A DNA stretch of 64,000 bases, from contig CAUYUJ010012780.1 of the NCBI GenBank assembly GCA_963575745.1, positions 705,002-769,001 on the forward strand, given 5' to 3'. The translations under genes were made by a program, and so were the position numbers. This DNA comes from Prorocentrum cordatum (lineage: Eukaryota; Sar; Dinophyceae; Prorocentrales; Prorocentraceae). The notes beneath the pieces are model-generated. The model did no database searches. It saw nothing but the letters and a program-made list of their open reading frames with translations, and had not been told where the DNA came from. Of this stretch, positions 33,626 through 45,606 are shown in pieces (positions within the stretch are counted from its first letter, which is position 1; each line of letters starts with the position of its first letter).

Positions 33626-35170
33626 CTAGTGAACAACTGTTTCGAAAGGTAAACCGGGCCACTGAACAACTTCGGAAAACTTGTTATGAGAAACTGTGCG
33701 TTTCCAATGCGAAGTACCTACACATCAAGTCACCTTGGCTCAACACGAACACGCGTCTTCCTCGTCCTCGTCCTCCTGCTCCCGGTCATCATCGTTCTCC
33801 TCATGTTCGGCGGAGGGCAGCATACTACGGCTCATGGCGCCGTCCATGGCCGCCGATGGCTGCATCTAGACAAGGGCACCCTCAGAGCCCTTGCTCCCGT
33901 CAATCTTTCTTGGTCCATCATCCGCGCCCCTGGGTCCACTCCCTCGCCACACCAACTCACGCCCGACGCGTCGGCTGTCGCGCGCGGAACAGCTGTGAGG
34001 GGGGGCGGCGCCAGAAACCTCGTCAATGGCAAACTGTGGGGCGGGGCCCAACTGAAAAACGTCCAGGCGGGGAACACATGTTCAGCGGGGGCCGCGGCGG
34101 ACCGACTGAGACATCTTTTGGGCTAGCAAATGCTTCAGCAGGGGCGGGTGGGGCCCCCGCTGTCAAACACTTTCGAACGACGCGCGGTTTCATCGGGATT
34201 GCTGTGACCAGCGCCTGAGCCGTTCCAGAGAACGCAAATGTTGCATGAACCGTCCACAGAGGTTTCCTGCTGATTCGAAGGAGCTGCGACAGAGGAATGC
34301 GGACGCACACCTCGTTGAACAAACGTGCAAGGAGCTAAGACAAGGAGCTTGTGTCAAACAAAGCGACACGTTCTGCATCAAACGGCTGCTCGTTGCCGAC
34401 GAAACCGTGTCCTGGTGTGCGCAGAGATAGATCGCGCACAAGTCGCGCAAGGGTGACGCAGATGTCGCGCGACAATGCAAATTCCCGCGCCAACCTTCCG
34501 TACACCAACAGTATAATTAATGCCCTTACAGGACACTTGAACCCCTCCGCCTCTTCCTCAGCCTTTCACCTCTCTTCCGTCCACCTGCTCCGAACCTCTT
34601 CCCCAGACGCGCTCAGACTGTTCTGATGCGGCCACGCGGTCCCAGAGAGAAGCGGGACACGACAACGCGATCTGAGCAAGAAGCGAGACGACGAACCAGC
34701 CCGGCCCAGCGGCAGTGCAGACAAAGGAAGCAGCCGCGCGAGACCCCTGGGTGCCGCAAGATCTGGCGAAGCATGTCTAGAGCCGCCGCGTGAGCGTCGG
34801 TGGCCGCAGCGGGGAGCCCAGAGACTGTGGATCCGAGTTGGAGACAGGGGGGGCCGAGCTCGAGGCTGCACCAGAGCGCAGCACCAAAGAGGCGGGCCGC
34901 GGCGTCTGCCACCCGTGCACGGGAGCAGCGCGCACCTCGCCGGCTTCTGCCGCGCCGCGCTCTCGAGGCCATGCTGCGGGGGTCAAGGCTCAGGGGGGTC
35001 ACGCGAACGGGGAGAACCACAAGGCAGCCGCCAAAGTTGCTCGCCGAAAGTGCAAAGCCCAGTAACGACCACCGTGGGCTCGCAGAACTTCGGGCACAAG
35101 ATGGCTGAGACAGGATGCAATAAGCCGCGAACGCTGCAAACTTGCGTATCCGAGGATATTCAGCACCGCG
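33626..35170. other. Stretch with no recognisable gene
   Basis: Begins with two AACAACT-rich words (33,616 and 33,664) that may be the 5' flank of element A. Then comes GC-rich mixed sequence. A minus frame to 34,613 (DMLRQILRHPGVSRGCFLCL) is protein-like but unassigned. Confidence 0.3.
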
Positions 35171-35340
35171 TACAGTCGGGCCGCTGAAAGAAGGAACGCT
35201 AAATAAGGAACGACGCCCCTTCTTGGTCCTGTAAGCGCATCCGTGCCCCAGGAGGGCAAGAGGAACAGCACTGGAGGAACCTAAGGAACATCGATCCCCT
35301 TCCTACCCAAACTGTTCCTTATTTCAGCGTCTTGACTGTA
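35171..35340. mobile_element. Mariner-type MITE flanked by TA
   Basis: Left end TACAGTCGGGCCGCTGAAAG, continuing AAGGAAC. The right end (to 35,340), reverse-complemented, is TACAGTCAAGACGCTGAAAT, continuing AAGGAAC. They match at 23 of 27 positions. Taking TA as the target duplication leaves a 166-bp element (35,173-35,338) beginning CAGTC on both strands, the classical Tc1/mariner arrangement. The interior repeats AAATAAGGAAC and CCTAAGGAAC and has no reading frame of note. Confidence 0.8.
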
Positions 35341-35744
35341 TGATGACTGTCGCGCCTCTTGGAACAAGGCGAACCAGTCGCTATGCACGCGCACATACAA
35401 CACTCACAGGCACACACACACAACACAAATTGCCAATTTGCCAAGGTCTGGGCGCCTACTTTTACTCATGGGCATGTCTTTCCGCCCATCCGTCCATCCG
35501 TCCGACCACGACCGTCATTGCATTTTCACCCGTCGTCACTCTCGCCTCCCCATTCTCCCGTACTTCTCGTTCATTCGTCAGCCCAGCGCTTTCCCTAACT
35601 CGGTTGCAGCTGCTCCTGCTGTTCCACCTCTTACTCCTCCTCTTCGTCCAGCACTCACTCCTACCCCTCCTCCCTCCTTCTTATCCTGCTCCTCCCTCCT
35701 TCTTCCTCTACCTGCGACCCTCTCCCACCGCTTCAGCGACAAGG
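35341..35744. other. Spacer, pyrimidine-rich toward its end
   Basis: A CA-rich patch at about 35,390-35,425, then CTC/TCC-rich sequence at 35,625-35,715. No gene. Confidence 0.4.
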
Positions 35745-36005
35745 ACGCGAAAGGCGACGACGTCGACGCCAACGTCAACGTCGACGTCGACGGCGAAGAC
35801 GACGACGTCGGTTGCGGCAACGACGTCGCCATCGGCGACAACGACGAAGACGAGGGCGACGACGTCGTCGACGAAGACGACGGCATCGACGAGAACATTG
35901 GTGACGACGACGACGTCAACGACGAAAATGACGACGACAACGACGAAGGTGACGACGAAGGCGACGACGAAAGCCGACGACGAAAGGCGACGCCGACGAC
36001 AAGCA
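35745..36005 (+). repeat. GACGAC/GTCGAC triplet-like repeat
   Basis: About 260 bp of GAC, AAC and GTC triplets giving acidic (plus) or Val/Ser-rich (minus) frames by composition. Confidence 0.85.
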
Positions 36006-36814
36006 TCGGCGATGCCTCGCGGCGCTGGACCTCCGCGGCCAGCTGCCCGCCGATCCGCCGCACGGCGCGCTGCTGCGCCTTGCCAGGCCCGCCCGCCGCC
36101 CGCCGGGCCGCCGACCACGTCGTGGACGCAGCCGCCGACGCTCGTCGTCGGCAGCGTCGCCGTCGACGCCGACGTCGTTGGCACTGGCGTTCGACGTCGT
36201 CTTGCTAGGACCGGTCGCCCTGCTCTTCGCCGTCGTCGTCGGCGTCGCTGCTGACGACGCGTCGTCATTGACGACATCGTCCTCGAACGGGGGAGTGGCG
36301 GAGGGGGGAAGAGAGAGAGAGGGGGGAGGAGGGCAGGAGTTCGCTTTGACTCGGCAAGGTGCCCATGAGCTGCCACGGGGAGCGGAGGATACCAGACTGG
36401 CTGGATCTATACCGACAGGTGGCCCGAACTGTGTTCCTGCCGGTGAAAGCCAGCCCGGGACATCTGAAACATGAAAGATACACCACCGTGCCATGTCCAC
36501 GTTAATGCGTGGAACAATGCCAGGGTCTGTCTGGTCGGGTTCTTTCGGGCGGGTGGTTCTAATGGGGGGTGACCTGAATAAGGGGGGGAGAGAAATGCCC
36601 TTAAGGGGCTCATTTCTTCACCTCCAAATTAAGTGCCCATTACCACCCGCTCGATGCCTGACATTTCATGAGAAAGGCCCCCCCCGCTCTTCCAGCCTTC
36701 GCTGCGCCCACCGCTCCCCTTTTCCCGAGACCATGACCCCTCGCAAGATACAACAGATTCGTGCTCTCGCTGCCCAGATGCCCCCAAAACAAATAATATC
36801 GCTCAAAGACGGGC
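36006..36814. other. Spacer with one palindrome
   Basis: GC-rich to 36,290, then mixed. An imperfect palindrome centred on CCCTTAAGGG, AGAAATGCCCTTAAGGGGCT followed by CATTTCT, lies at about 36,591-36,617. No gene recognised. Confidence 0.4.
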
Positions 36815-37090
36815 CACGCTGACCTCAAGACGGCCCAAGATAGCTTCAAGACGGCCCACGAGGCCGACGAGGCGCCCCAAGAGCCTTCCCAAGAGGGCCT
36901 CGAGAAACACAAATCGCAGATGTTCCTGTGGTGCTTCGATGTTTCTCGGGTTCTCGTCTTTTCGAGCGTCTGACATCCCGAAACGACCCAAAAGGTCACT
37001 AGGACTGCCCCAAGACGGCCCAAGAAGTCCCCGAGCGGCCCGACGGCCCAAGAGTCTTCAGAGGGCTCCGAGACGGCCCCCTTGCCCCCT
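36815..37090 (+). repeat. Dispersed CAAGANGGCC-rich repeat, copy 6
   Basis: Arms of CAAGACGGCCCAAGAT words, core GGGTTCTCGTCTTTTCGAGC (about 36,948), right arm to 37,080. A CACGGTGGCGGAATTGC motif at about 37,120 resembles the 3' motif of copies 1 and 3. Confidence 0.7.
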
Positions 37091-37734
37091 CGAGTGGGTT
37101 CCACCCAGAATGCTGCGCTGGCACGGTGGCGGAATTGCTGGAGACAGCTGGATATCTTTCACCACGCCTTCCCAACTCTTCCTCCTCCCTGCGCAAAGCA
37201 GCTGTGACTCGCTCGAGTTTGCCCCCAGGCCCCGCCCTGTCCACTGCAGCCCAAACTGGCGAAGCAAGCACAGCTTCAAGATCTAGTTGACTGTCGTGCT
37301 GATCAGCAGCGCCAGGGTTGATAGGAAATTGTGCCAGTAACAAGTGACGCTTCGAAGCTTGCCCCTCCGAAAGGGCGAAGAACCGACAACGTGTACTTAG
37401 AGAGGGCCTCGGGGGATGTGAGTGGCACATGGCGTCTGAAACTGCCCCCTGCGGGAAAACCCGACACAGCGAGTGTGAAGGCACAGCAGAGTGGGAATTG
37501 AGCACGTCAGCTCGATAAAGACAGCGCCACCTCGGACAGTTTGCCAGAGCAGCCCATCTGGGACAGGATGCCGCCCTGGCGCTTGAATCCCGCCACGCCC
37601 CTGGGCGAAGGTGGTCTAATGATGTTTCTCTTTTTCCTTGAAAAGCCCATCTTCCATTCGGGGAGGGTGCCCTCACCCTCCCGTCGCGGAGGTGTTGTGC
37701 GTTGGAAGTCCCGCGAGGTGTCGGAGGGTCCGTG
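37091..37734. other. Spacer between two dispersed-repeat copies
   Basis: Mixed sequence, no gene recognised. Confidence 0.35.
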
Positions 37735-38240
37735 TTCGCCCAAGATGGCTCCAAGAGGGCCTCCGATGCTCCAAGATGGCCTCCAAGATGCCTCAAAATA
37801 ACCGAGGATGGCTCAAGATGGTTTCCACCGCGCCAAGTCCTCTCGGAGGCCCCCGAACGACCGCTCCAGGACGGACCTCCCCAATAGGTCAACATCGCTG
37901 ACCAGCCCAACGGAACTCAATGAGCTTCGCCGTCTCGCTCTTTCGCTTCCGATTATTCGTTTAGGTGCCGCAAGATGACCCCAAGATGGCCCAAGGAAGC
38001 CCCAAGAGGGGCCCAAGAGGCCCCCTTGACGGCGCCAACAGGTACGATTTCGGGGGCCCAGAAAGAGGAGCGGGGGGAACGTTACGACCTCCCCTCCGTT
38101 GATCGATGCCCAGAGATGCCCACAAGAGCCCCCAAGACGACCACACGCGAGCCCCAAGGCACCCCAGAAGAGCCCCAAGAGGGCCCCAAGATCCACGAAT
38201 GACGGCCCGAAGAGGACCCCGAGACAGCCCCAAGAGGACG
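37735..38240 (+). repeat. Dispersed CAAGANGGCC-rich repeat, copy 7
   Basis: Left arm CCAAGATGGCTCCAAGAGGG (37,740), core CTCGCTCTTTCGCTTCCGAT (about 37,932), very close to copy 5. Right arm to about 38,240. A TCC/CTC-rich tract begins about 50 bp later. Confidence 0.7.
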
Positions 38241-38289
38241 CCAAAAAGGCGTCAATCAGATCCCACGATGGCTGCCGATGTTCGACTCG

Positions 38290-38525
38290 TTGTCCTCGTC
38301 ATCCTGCTCCTCCCCCTCCTCCTCCTCCTCCTCTACATCGTTCTCGTTCGCCTGAGTTTATTCCTCGTTTCTCCTTGTCCTCCTCCTCGTGCTCGTCGTC
38401 CTCTTCCTCACCCTCGTCCTCCTCCGCCTCCTGCGCGACTCGGTCTCGTGCTCGTCATCCTGTTCGGTTCCCTCGTCCTCGTCCTCCTCCTCCTTCTCTT
38501 CCTCCTCCTCCCCTCCTCCTCTATA
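38290..38525 (-). repeat. TCC/CTCGTC-rich tract
   Basis: About 235 bp of imperfect CTC/TCC/GTC triplets on plus, purine-rich on minus. Confidence 0.85.
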
Positions 38526-39989
38526 TATCGTACCTCTTTGGGCACATGTCACTGCACGTTTCTACACTTCCCTAAAAACAAAGCAATTTGCACAGGCATC
38601 AGTTCTGGATCAGCTCGCATCGGCAACGTTTCTGACTGGGCTTGTGGGGGTACGCGACGAGCGGCACGGTTCTAGCAAACTTGGCAGCGTCAAACACGTC
38701 CTACGCCAGGGCCAAACATCCTGCAAATCAACATACTCGTGGCCGCAGGAGAAGGAGCCACGACTCCAGAGGACACCTGAGCTGTCGAGCTTCGGCCAAG
38801 CAACAACACTGTCTACGCGAGCGTGCAGACTTGATTGGCAACCTGTGTGGCGTCACAAGCTCGATGAGTTCGGCAGGCGAACGCTGTGGGTGCGCGACTG
38901 CACCACTCTTACCAACAAACATGATCCCAACATCGGGCGTTCCCTCCATTGCAAAAAAAATCAAACTAATCTGGGCTGTCCACGACACAACCTTGAATCG
39001 TGGCCATGTTTCTAAACCGGGTGCCCTCTTGAAGGACACCCTGGAGTAGTGACGCGTGGATGATGTCTGCTCGACGCTCGCCAGAAAAGGAACTGCTTAC
39101 CTACAATGTGGCAACCATAAGAACCACCCGCTCGTTTGAGGCTCGATAAGCGCCGACTTCCCCAGCTTCGGAAGTCAGATGGGGGGCGGCCCAGACGTGA
39201 TCTGGCATGAACAAACATGTGGAAGCTGTTCATCGAAAACGGTTAAGCCCCAACTGGCCCATTATACTGCGAGGGCACCTAACATACAAGTTGGAACATC
39301 AAATCAAATGCGCCCAGAGACACCGACAGTGCACTGAGTCGGACAAACCCCCCAGAAGACCTGAGCACCAAGATTCCAGGAGATGACGGCCATGTACCAC
39401 CTGGATGAAGGAAGACGCCTGAATGAACGCAAGGTGATCTGAATGATCGACAGGAGTGCCCAAAGCTCACTGAGTTGAGTTTGGTGTGGACATCGGTCGT
39501 CTTTACTTCCAGGCCCCACGTGGCGAAGCAATGCTTGTCCCGTGCCTGCAACCTGCTGTTCCATCTCACGCATCAGCTGGGGCACTGTAGTTTTCATTAA
39601 TCCCATCACAGATCAGGGCGCAAGTTCGAACCTCACCACCTCACACCCCAAACTCATTAAGAGTTTCTTGCACGAGAGGGTGTTGGGCGAATTTGAAAGA
39701 CAGGCCGATGCGAATTTCGGTTTTAGTGGGCGCACTAGATTTGAAACTGGGAAGGCAGAGCCCAGACCCCGCGCGCGGCAACACTCACGACCTCAAACAA
39801 CACTCCACGAATAATCCTGACAAGATGTTCCGCTCGAAACGTGGGTGTACGACGGGCACCCTTGCCGAGTTCAGGCAAGAAGCACTGTGTCAACACAACA
39901 CTGGAACGACTTACAAGACTGAATCATTGTACTGGCCCACCCACCCACTCTGCGCAATCGCGCAGTGTGGATCTCATATGGGCAGGCTC
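38526..39989. other. Lower-GC stretch downstream of LINE-like element C
   Basis: Lies 3' of the element C relic on the minus strand and may contain its tail or 3' UTR. I see no Cys-pair motif to prove it. Plus frames at 38,389-39,049 and minus frames at 39,279-39,609 are unrecognised. Confidence 0.25.
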
Positions 39990-41860
39990 CCGTCAATTAA
40001 CTGGTTTGAAATGCTCGCTCCGACGCCAATATGTTTTATTGCAACGGCCCCAGTGGGCGACCCTCCACAACAAGTGCATCACCACCCCGAGCCGTCCAGA
40101 GTGGGGGGTAGAAAAGAAGGAAAGAGCAGCAGCAGAGAGAGGACGAGGGGCACGAGGTGACGATGCTTCTTGACCAAAGCCCACGGCAACATCTGCTTCC
40201 ATTGCATCCGACGTCGGCCGCAACATACTGAGTCCAACTAGCTCCGCTCCCCTCTCATGGAGAAGCACCTGATTACGCTGAAACTCGGGCACACGGGCCG
40301 TTTCGGCCGCTGCAATCGCGATGGCATTGACGACTGGGTTGCCAATTGTCATCCACCGAGGGGCCGCCTGGGAAACTATCTGAGCCGCCTCGAAGCAGGA
40401 ACGCAAGAGAGATCGGGGGCACTCCAGAGCTACTGCACACCTGGCCGAGCTAAGCCCACAAATCCGCATCGGGTGCTGAAGACTGCTTGTAGTTCCGCCC
40501 GTGCCACCCAGAGGCAATCGGTTCGCACTCTGCAGCGTAAACTATGACCCCCGGAATCGCCCACCAAGCAAATAACAACATACAAACCTCGCCCTGGGGA
40601 GCCTCTTGACGGTTCCCGTTCAGAGGACCGCTGGAGGATCCTGCAATGGCGAACGAAGGTTCAAAGGAATCAAAGAGTGCGACCGCGGCTCTTGCACGTC
40701 GCCTTCCACTAGAGGTGGGGGGGGCGGAACAGAAACCCAGACCGCAGGAAACAAGACCCGTAACAAATAATCCACTCCAGCTTGTAATTGTGTTGTGTCG
40801 GACCAAATGACGGCCTCCATATCGCAATTCGAATTGCAAAGGCAACACCGTGGAGTCGTGTCCCTGGCGCTCAACCGCACAGAAGACGCAGCCCTGACAC
40901 ACCGAACTTCGGCAGCTCAATTTTCCTGGGAGCCCTGGGCCAAGTGCCTCCGACCGCCACCGAAGCATGACTTCGCTCAGGCGATGCCCGCCTTGAGGCA
41001 CCGCACCAGTCGATATGACGGTGCGATACCGCTGCAACAGTGTGCGGTATGACTCCACGTCGGTCCCGCCCTGGAACCTTCTCCGCAGTAGAGTTGGTTA
41101 GCCTGTCTCCAGTACCGCAGCTGAAGCAAACCCGAGAGATCCTTGAGAAATCCAGCAAGAGAGCCAATCAATTTCACCCATGCATCCCTGCATAGATGAT
41201 CGCATGCGAACTCATGTGATGACGGGACTACCCACCCCGTAGCTGATGACACCGACCACCCTGCCTCAATACAATTTCAGATAGCTGCTGGCACGCCCAC
41301 ACCGCCGCACATGCTTGGTGCGATGAGCCACGGGTATCCCTTCGAACTTGCTCGACCACCGTTCGCTGTAGACGATGGACCCCTGCACGAAAATCACGCC
41401 ACGCCGGAAAACATATGTCAAATGTCTAGGCACTGCGCAGGCAGCTCGGCCCCCCGGTCCTGCCGCGGCGCACGAAGCGCGAGAAGCGTCATGAGACGCC
41501 TCCCGCGCGTGGGTGCCGCGCGGGCCAAGCCCAGCCCGCACCTCGCCTGCACCAACCTCTGGCAAAGCGTTCCGTGGACGTGATGGCCGCAGACGCCAGC
41601 GGGCTGAGCCCCCTAGGCCCTAGGCCTCCCGGAGCCTCGTGGCGCGATGTCGTTTGGCGGCCCCAGCGAGCCTTCCACCTGTCAGTCTCATCGATGAGTG
41701 ACTGGCATCCCTCTTTGCCCAAGTCGCTCGACGAAGTCTCGTGCCACAGCCGAGATCAACTCCTGAGAAACTGGACGGGGACTTTGTATTGATGTGGTAG
41801 CCCGACAGTCGTACAGCTCGCGCCACCCACTTCGTGTCGGCCAGCTGGGAACACATCAAA
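39990..41860 (-). pseudogene. LINE-like element C: RT thumb, zinc knuckle, RNase H
   Basis: Another broken non-LTR polyprotein. From the top: DTKWVARAVRLSGYHINTKS followed by PSSFSGVDLGCGTRLRRA (about 41,830-41,730). This is the segment after the catalytic box where LINE RTs carry a GVD motif. In another frame LSPLASAAITSTERF follows (about 41,600). A cysteine cluster CQGCVFC (about 40,890) stands where the knuckle belongs. RNase H is then readable as SGPLNGNRQEAPQGEVCMLL (about 40,632), VIVYAAECEPIASGWHGR, APDADLWA (about 40,455) and PRWMTIGNPVVNAIAIAAAE (about 40,280). The expected acidic residues are partly replaced (YAAEC for YADC-like). Base composition is lower in GC than elements A and B, suggesting an older insertion. 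The RT palm is not found upstream. Confidence 0.5.
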
Positions 41861-44139
41861 TCCGACTTGGGAGAAACCTCCAGTTTGCTCGACTCCAGCG
41901 ATGTCCACGTATCCTAGATGAAGCTGCATGACTTCAACATTCTCCAAGCAGCTGCACGTGAGCCAGAAGGCGGAGGAAGGAAACTTCTACAACAATGTGG
42001 CCTGTGCCAGCCGTGTCGTAGCCTGAGTAGGTGGAGTGGGATGTTTGTGGGACGGGGTGTCACTTGAGCGATACGCAACCGAATAGTTCGATTTACTCCC
42101 CATTCTGACTGGCAGCCGAATGCACGCACCGAACACAACTTGTCCTCTACCGCGCTTTTAAAGCTACCACGGCTCCTTCTCACATGTGCCTGGGTAAAAG
42201 GCGAGCAAGGTTTAGAGTAGCCAAAGGACTGGCCTATAATGCCAGACAGTTGACGGGATAATGGGAGGGGGACGCTGGTACGGAGGGGGGGAAGCAGACC
42301 ACACCACTGTTCGTCACCGGAACTATCTCACAGCCCAGCCTAATTGCACCATCTCTGACAACTTATTAGTATGCCATACGTACTCCTCCACGCTTCCCTT
42401 TAAACTGCCACGTGCCTGGCCATTTGTTCTCTGCCTTGCAACCTCCTGCCTACGATGGTAGAGCCAATCCGCGCCGTGGAGAAGATGGGAGAATTTGACA
42501 TAGATGTACGGCCCGGAAGCAAAGGTGGCCAATTGTCTCATCTGTGACTTAGCTACACTCGAAACGCGAAGCGCACATGTGGTGGTCAGAAATAAAACCA
42601 TGAACAAATCAACACATTGGGCCCAAACTATCCGTCGACACCTCGCCATCACCTCACTCTTTCGAAACGTGGCCCTGCGGCGGCCACATGACTGCGAGAC
42701 TGCGATGACCCCCCCGATAGGGAAAGGCCCTGCGGGGGCCTCGTTGGCACTAGCAGCCCCTCAAGACTTCTCAAGACTCGGAGAGGTGATGGTGGAGGAA
42801 CTTCTCCAATTCCACACCGCTGGCTGCCCAGCCCACCCTCAAATATACCAACTCACCCAAACACAGGCGCAGATACCGTGAGCTGCGGCACCGAGGTCAC
42901 TTCCCCAACCATCCGACGACGTGAGCTTGTTCTCCCCGCGGGCCACGCGGGCCTCGGTCACTTCCCCGGGGGGCAGTCAGTCTTTCGTCCTGGATCCGAA
43001 ATTCACTGTCACGGGTCCCGAGGGCAGTCCCCCGAAACCAAACATCGAGGACCGCTGGGAAGTCGTGAACTCTTGCTTCTCTGAAGGGGCCTTGGGACAC
43101 ACAAGTAAATACACACAAATCAAAGGCCTGCTCATATTTTCCCATATTTCCTATGTTTCTGTCTTCCCCCCCACTTCCCATACTTTCCCATACTTTCTGG
43201 GGAATCGGGGACTACTTGTGTCTGTGTGTTTGTTCTCCTCCTGATTCTCGCCCTGCCAGGGACGTGCTCTGGACCGGGCCAGCCAAGGCCCCATCGCGCG
43301 CCCCAGCCAGCCGCTTCGTGGCTCCCCAAGACCTGGCCGGCGGAAGGCGGAAAAGGGGCACCTGCTCCACTTGGCTCCCAGAGCCGCGTCCGACAGAGGG
43401 GACTAGCTGATCCAAGAGGCGCTGACCGCTAGTTTGTGCGCCCCTCGGGCAGGGGGCAGGGGGGCGGCGCCTCCAACGTGCAGGCCACGCTGACGACCGC
43501 GGGGGAACCCGAGGCAAGCACCCTGTGCTGCGCCTGGCGGAGATGACGCCGCCGCCGCCGCCGTGGTCGTCCTGGTGGTCATCGTCGGGTCCTCCTTCCG
43601 CTCCTCCTCCTCCTGAGCAGCCCATCCTGTGGAGCGAGGACGGGGGCATGGGGATGAAGGATAGAAGACTGGGAGGAGGGGAGGGGGGGGGAGAATGGGT
43701 GCGGGACCAGGGAGGGGAGCAGGGAGGGAGGCGGTGGGAGGAGAGGTGAGGCCGCAGCTGGTGCACCCCGCCGCGGAGCTGAAGCCGCGGGCCCCCGCGC
43801 GCGGCACACCTCGCAGGCACGCGCGCTGCTGCGCCCCACCACCACTGTGGGGCGCGGCCGCGGGGGGCCGATTTAACCAGCCTCGAGATCCTCCCTATCC
43901 CTGACATTGGCAAACACGAGGCGATGGCAATCTTGGGGGTGCGCCTCCAGAAGCTGCGCGAAACCTAGAAAGATCGGCACCCAGAAAAGGCGAAACATCC
44001 GGGAGAAAAAGGCCGGCTTCGGGCCGGCACGCAGGCTCCTCTCTGCCAGCGCGCCCGGTCCGCCGCAGGAGCACCCCCTCCCCGGAGGCGCGCCCGGGGC
44101 CAGCTCGGCTTCGCGCTCCGTGCAGCGCCAGGGCGGGCG
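41861..44139. other. Stretch with no recognisable gene
   Basis: Could contain the decayed RT palm of element C on the minus strand, but no catalytic box is visible. 43,130-43,210 has TTTCCCATA/CTTTCCCAT repeats, and 43,610-43,745 is purine-rich. Frames up to 233 codons on minus (43,212-43,913) are compositional. Confidence 0.3.
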
Positions 44140-44290
44140 AGCACGTCGCGTGTCACGAGAAGGGCCACGCGTGGCGGCCGAGGAGGCTGCGTGTTACGAG
44201 AAGGGCCACGAGAAGGGCCACGCGTGTTACGAGGAGGGCCACGCGTGGCGTCCCTGGGCTGTGGCCGAGGAGCGCCACGCGCGGCGGCCT
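44140..44290 (+). repeat. GGGCCACGCGTG minisatellite
   Basis: ACGAGAAGGGCCACG at about 44,155, 44,197 and 44,209, and ACGAGGAGGGCCACGCGTG at about 44,229. GCGCCACGCG closes the array. Confidence 0.75.
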
Positions 44291-44394
44291 GTTGCGCGGC
44301 CCTCGACGGGCCGCCACCCAGACTTCCACACTGGCACGGACGGTGGGACTGCCCGGGAGCAGCTGGATCCTCCTCGTCCTCACCCTCATCATCA

Positions 44395-44847
44395 CTACTC
44401 CACTGACCATCACTAGCCATCGATCCTCAGTGACCAACCATCAGACATCATTCGTCAATCAAGGTCTTGGTCATCGTCGCCCTCATCCTCAACAGCAACA
44501 ACGGCATCATCAGCAGCACAATCGTAATCCTCATAAGCGTCTCCACCATCATCATAATCAGCATCACCATCACCATGATCAGCATCATCATCATCACCAT
44601 TACAGTCGGCATCCCCATTATCCACCTCACCACCATGCTCATCATCATTATGATAATCGTCATCAGAATCCTCCTCATCCTCATCATCACCACCACAATC
44701 ATCATCAGCATCAGCATCACAATCAACAGCATCAGCAGCAGCAGCATCATCAGCACCGCCATCAGCATCAGCACTGTATCATCATCAGCGAAACCATCAT
44801 CATCAGCAGCATACTCGCCAGCACCAGCACCAACGTCAGCATCAACA
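44395..44847 (-). repeat. CAT/CAC/CAG triplet tract
   Basis: About 450 bp of imperfect CATCAT, CACCAT and CAGCAG triplets. His/Met/Ile-rich frames are artefacts. Confidence 0.9.
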
Positions 44848-45533
44848 CCGTCATTATTATTCCCTACCTAGGCTCTGCCTAGAAGGGTTCTTACTCTGAG
44901 GCTTAAAAGGCCGGGCAGTGGAATGCGCCCCGGGCGGTTCCCCCAGGATCCGCCCCGCGATTCCCCCAGTGACGTTCCCTTAGCTTCGCGTTGCTTATCT
45001 CATCTTAGCCTTACCTTAGCTTAGCTTCATCTTACCTCAGTTTATCTTAGCTTAACTTACCTTCATCTTAGCGCCGCTGAGCTTTAGCATAGCAGAGCAG
45101 AGCATAGCATAGCGTAGCATAGCATAGCGCAGCACAGCATATCATAGCATAGCCCAGCATAGCACAGCATTAGCATGGGTGTAATTCCCTACCTAGGCTC
45201 TGCCTAGAGGGTTAGCTTAGCTTAGCTTAGCTTAGCTTAGCATAGCGCAGCGCTGCATTAGCATAGCATAGCACAACATAACATAGCCAAGTTTAGCATA
45301 ACCTATCATAGCATAGCGTAGCGCAGCATAGCATAGCATAGCATAGCGTAGCGCAGCATAGCATAGCATAGCACAGCATGACATAGCGTAGCTTAGCATA
45401 TTATAGCATAGCATAGCATCGCGCAGCATAGCATAGCATAGCATAGCATGGCATGGCATAGCAACTAATGCTGCTTTCCTAGGGGCTCCAACTTCTAGGT
45501 AGGGTCGCACTGGGGTAATTATTATCATGACGC
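44848..45533. mobile_element. Foldback-like structure enclosing AGCAT pentamers
   Basis: CCCTACCTAG (44,862-44,871) and its exact complement CTAGGTAGGG (45,495-45,504) face each other. Outside them, CGTCATTATTATT and AATTATTATCATGACG are also roughly complementary. A second direct copy of TTCCCTACCTAGGCTCTGCC, continuing TAG, lies at 45,186-45,207. Each left copy folds locally: CTAGGC-TCT-GCCTAG. Between them are (CTTAG)n, 44,980-45,060 and 45,213-45,240, and (AGCAT)n, 45,080-45,175 and 45,240-45,465. There is no coding capacity. Confidence 0.55.
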
Positions 45534-45570
45534 TTCTCTTCATCATCATCCTCGTCAAGTCCCCTCTCCC

Positions 45571-45606
45571 CCTTTTCCTCCTCCTCCTCCTCCTCCTCCT
45601 CCTTCT
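45571..45606 (-). repeat. (TCC)n microsatellite
   Basis: About 12 TCC triplets on plus. Confidence 0.95.

Noticed and set aside
37800-37830. Possible spliced-leader relic (GGCTCAAG word)
   Set aside because: Only the short GGCTCAAG word is shared; the upstream part of the dinoflagellate leader is absent, and no better match was seen elsewhere.
44448-44882. Met/Ile/His-rich frames suggesting membrane or metal-binding proteins
   Set aside because: Imperfect CAT/CAC/CAG microsatellite.
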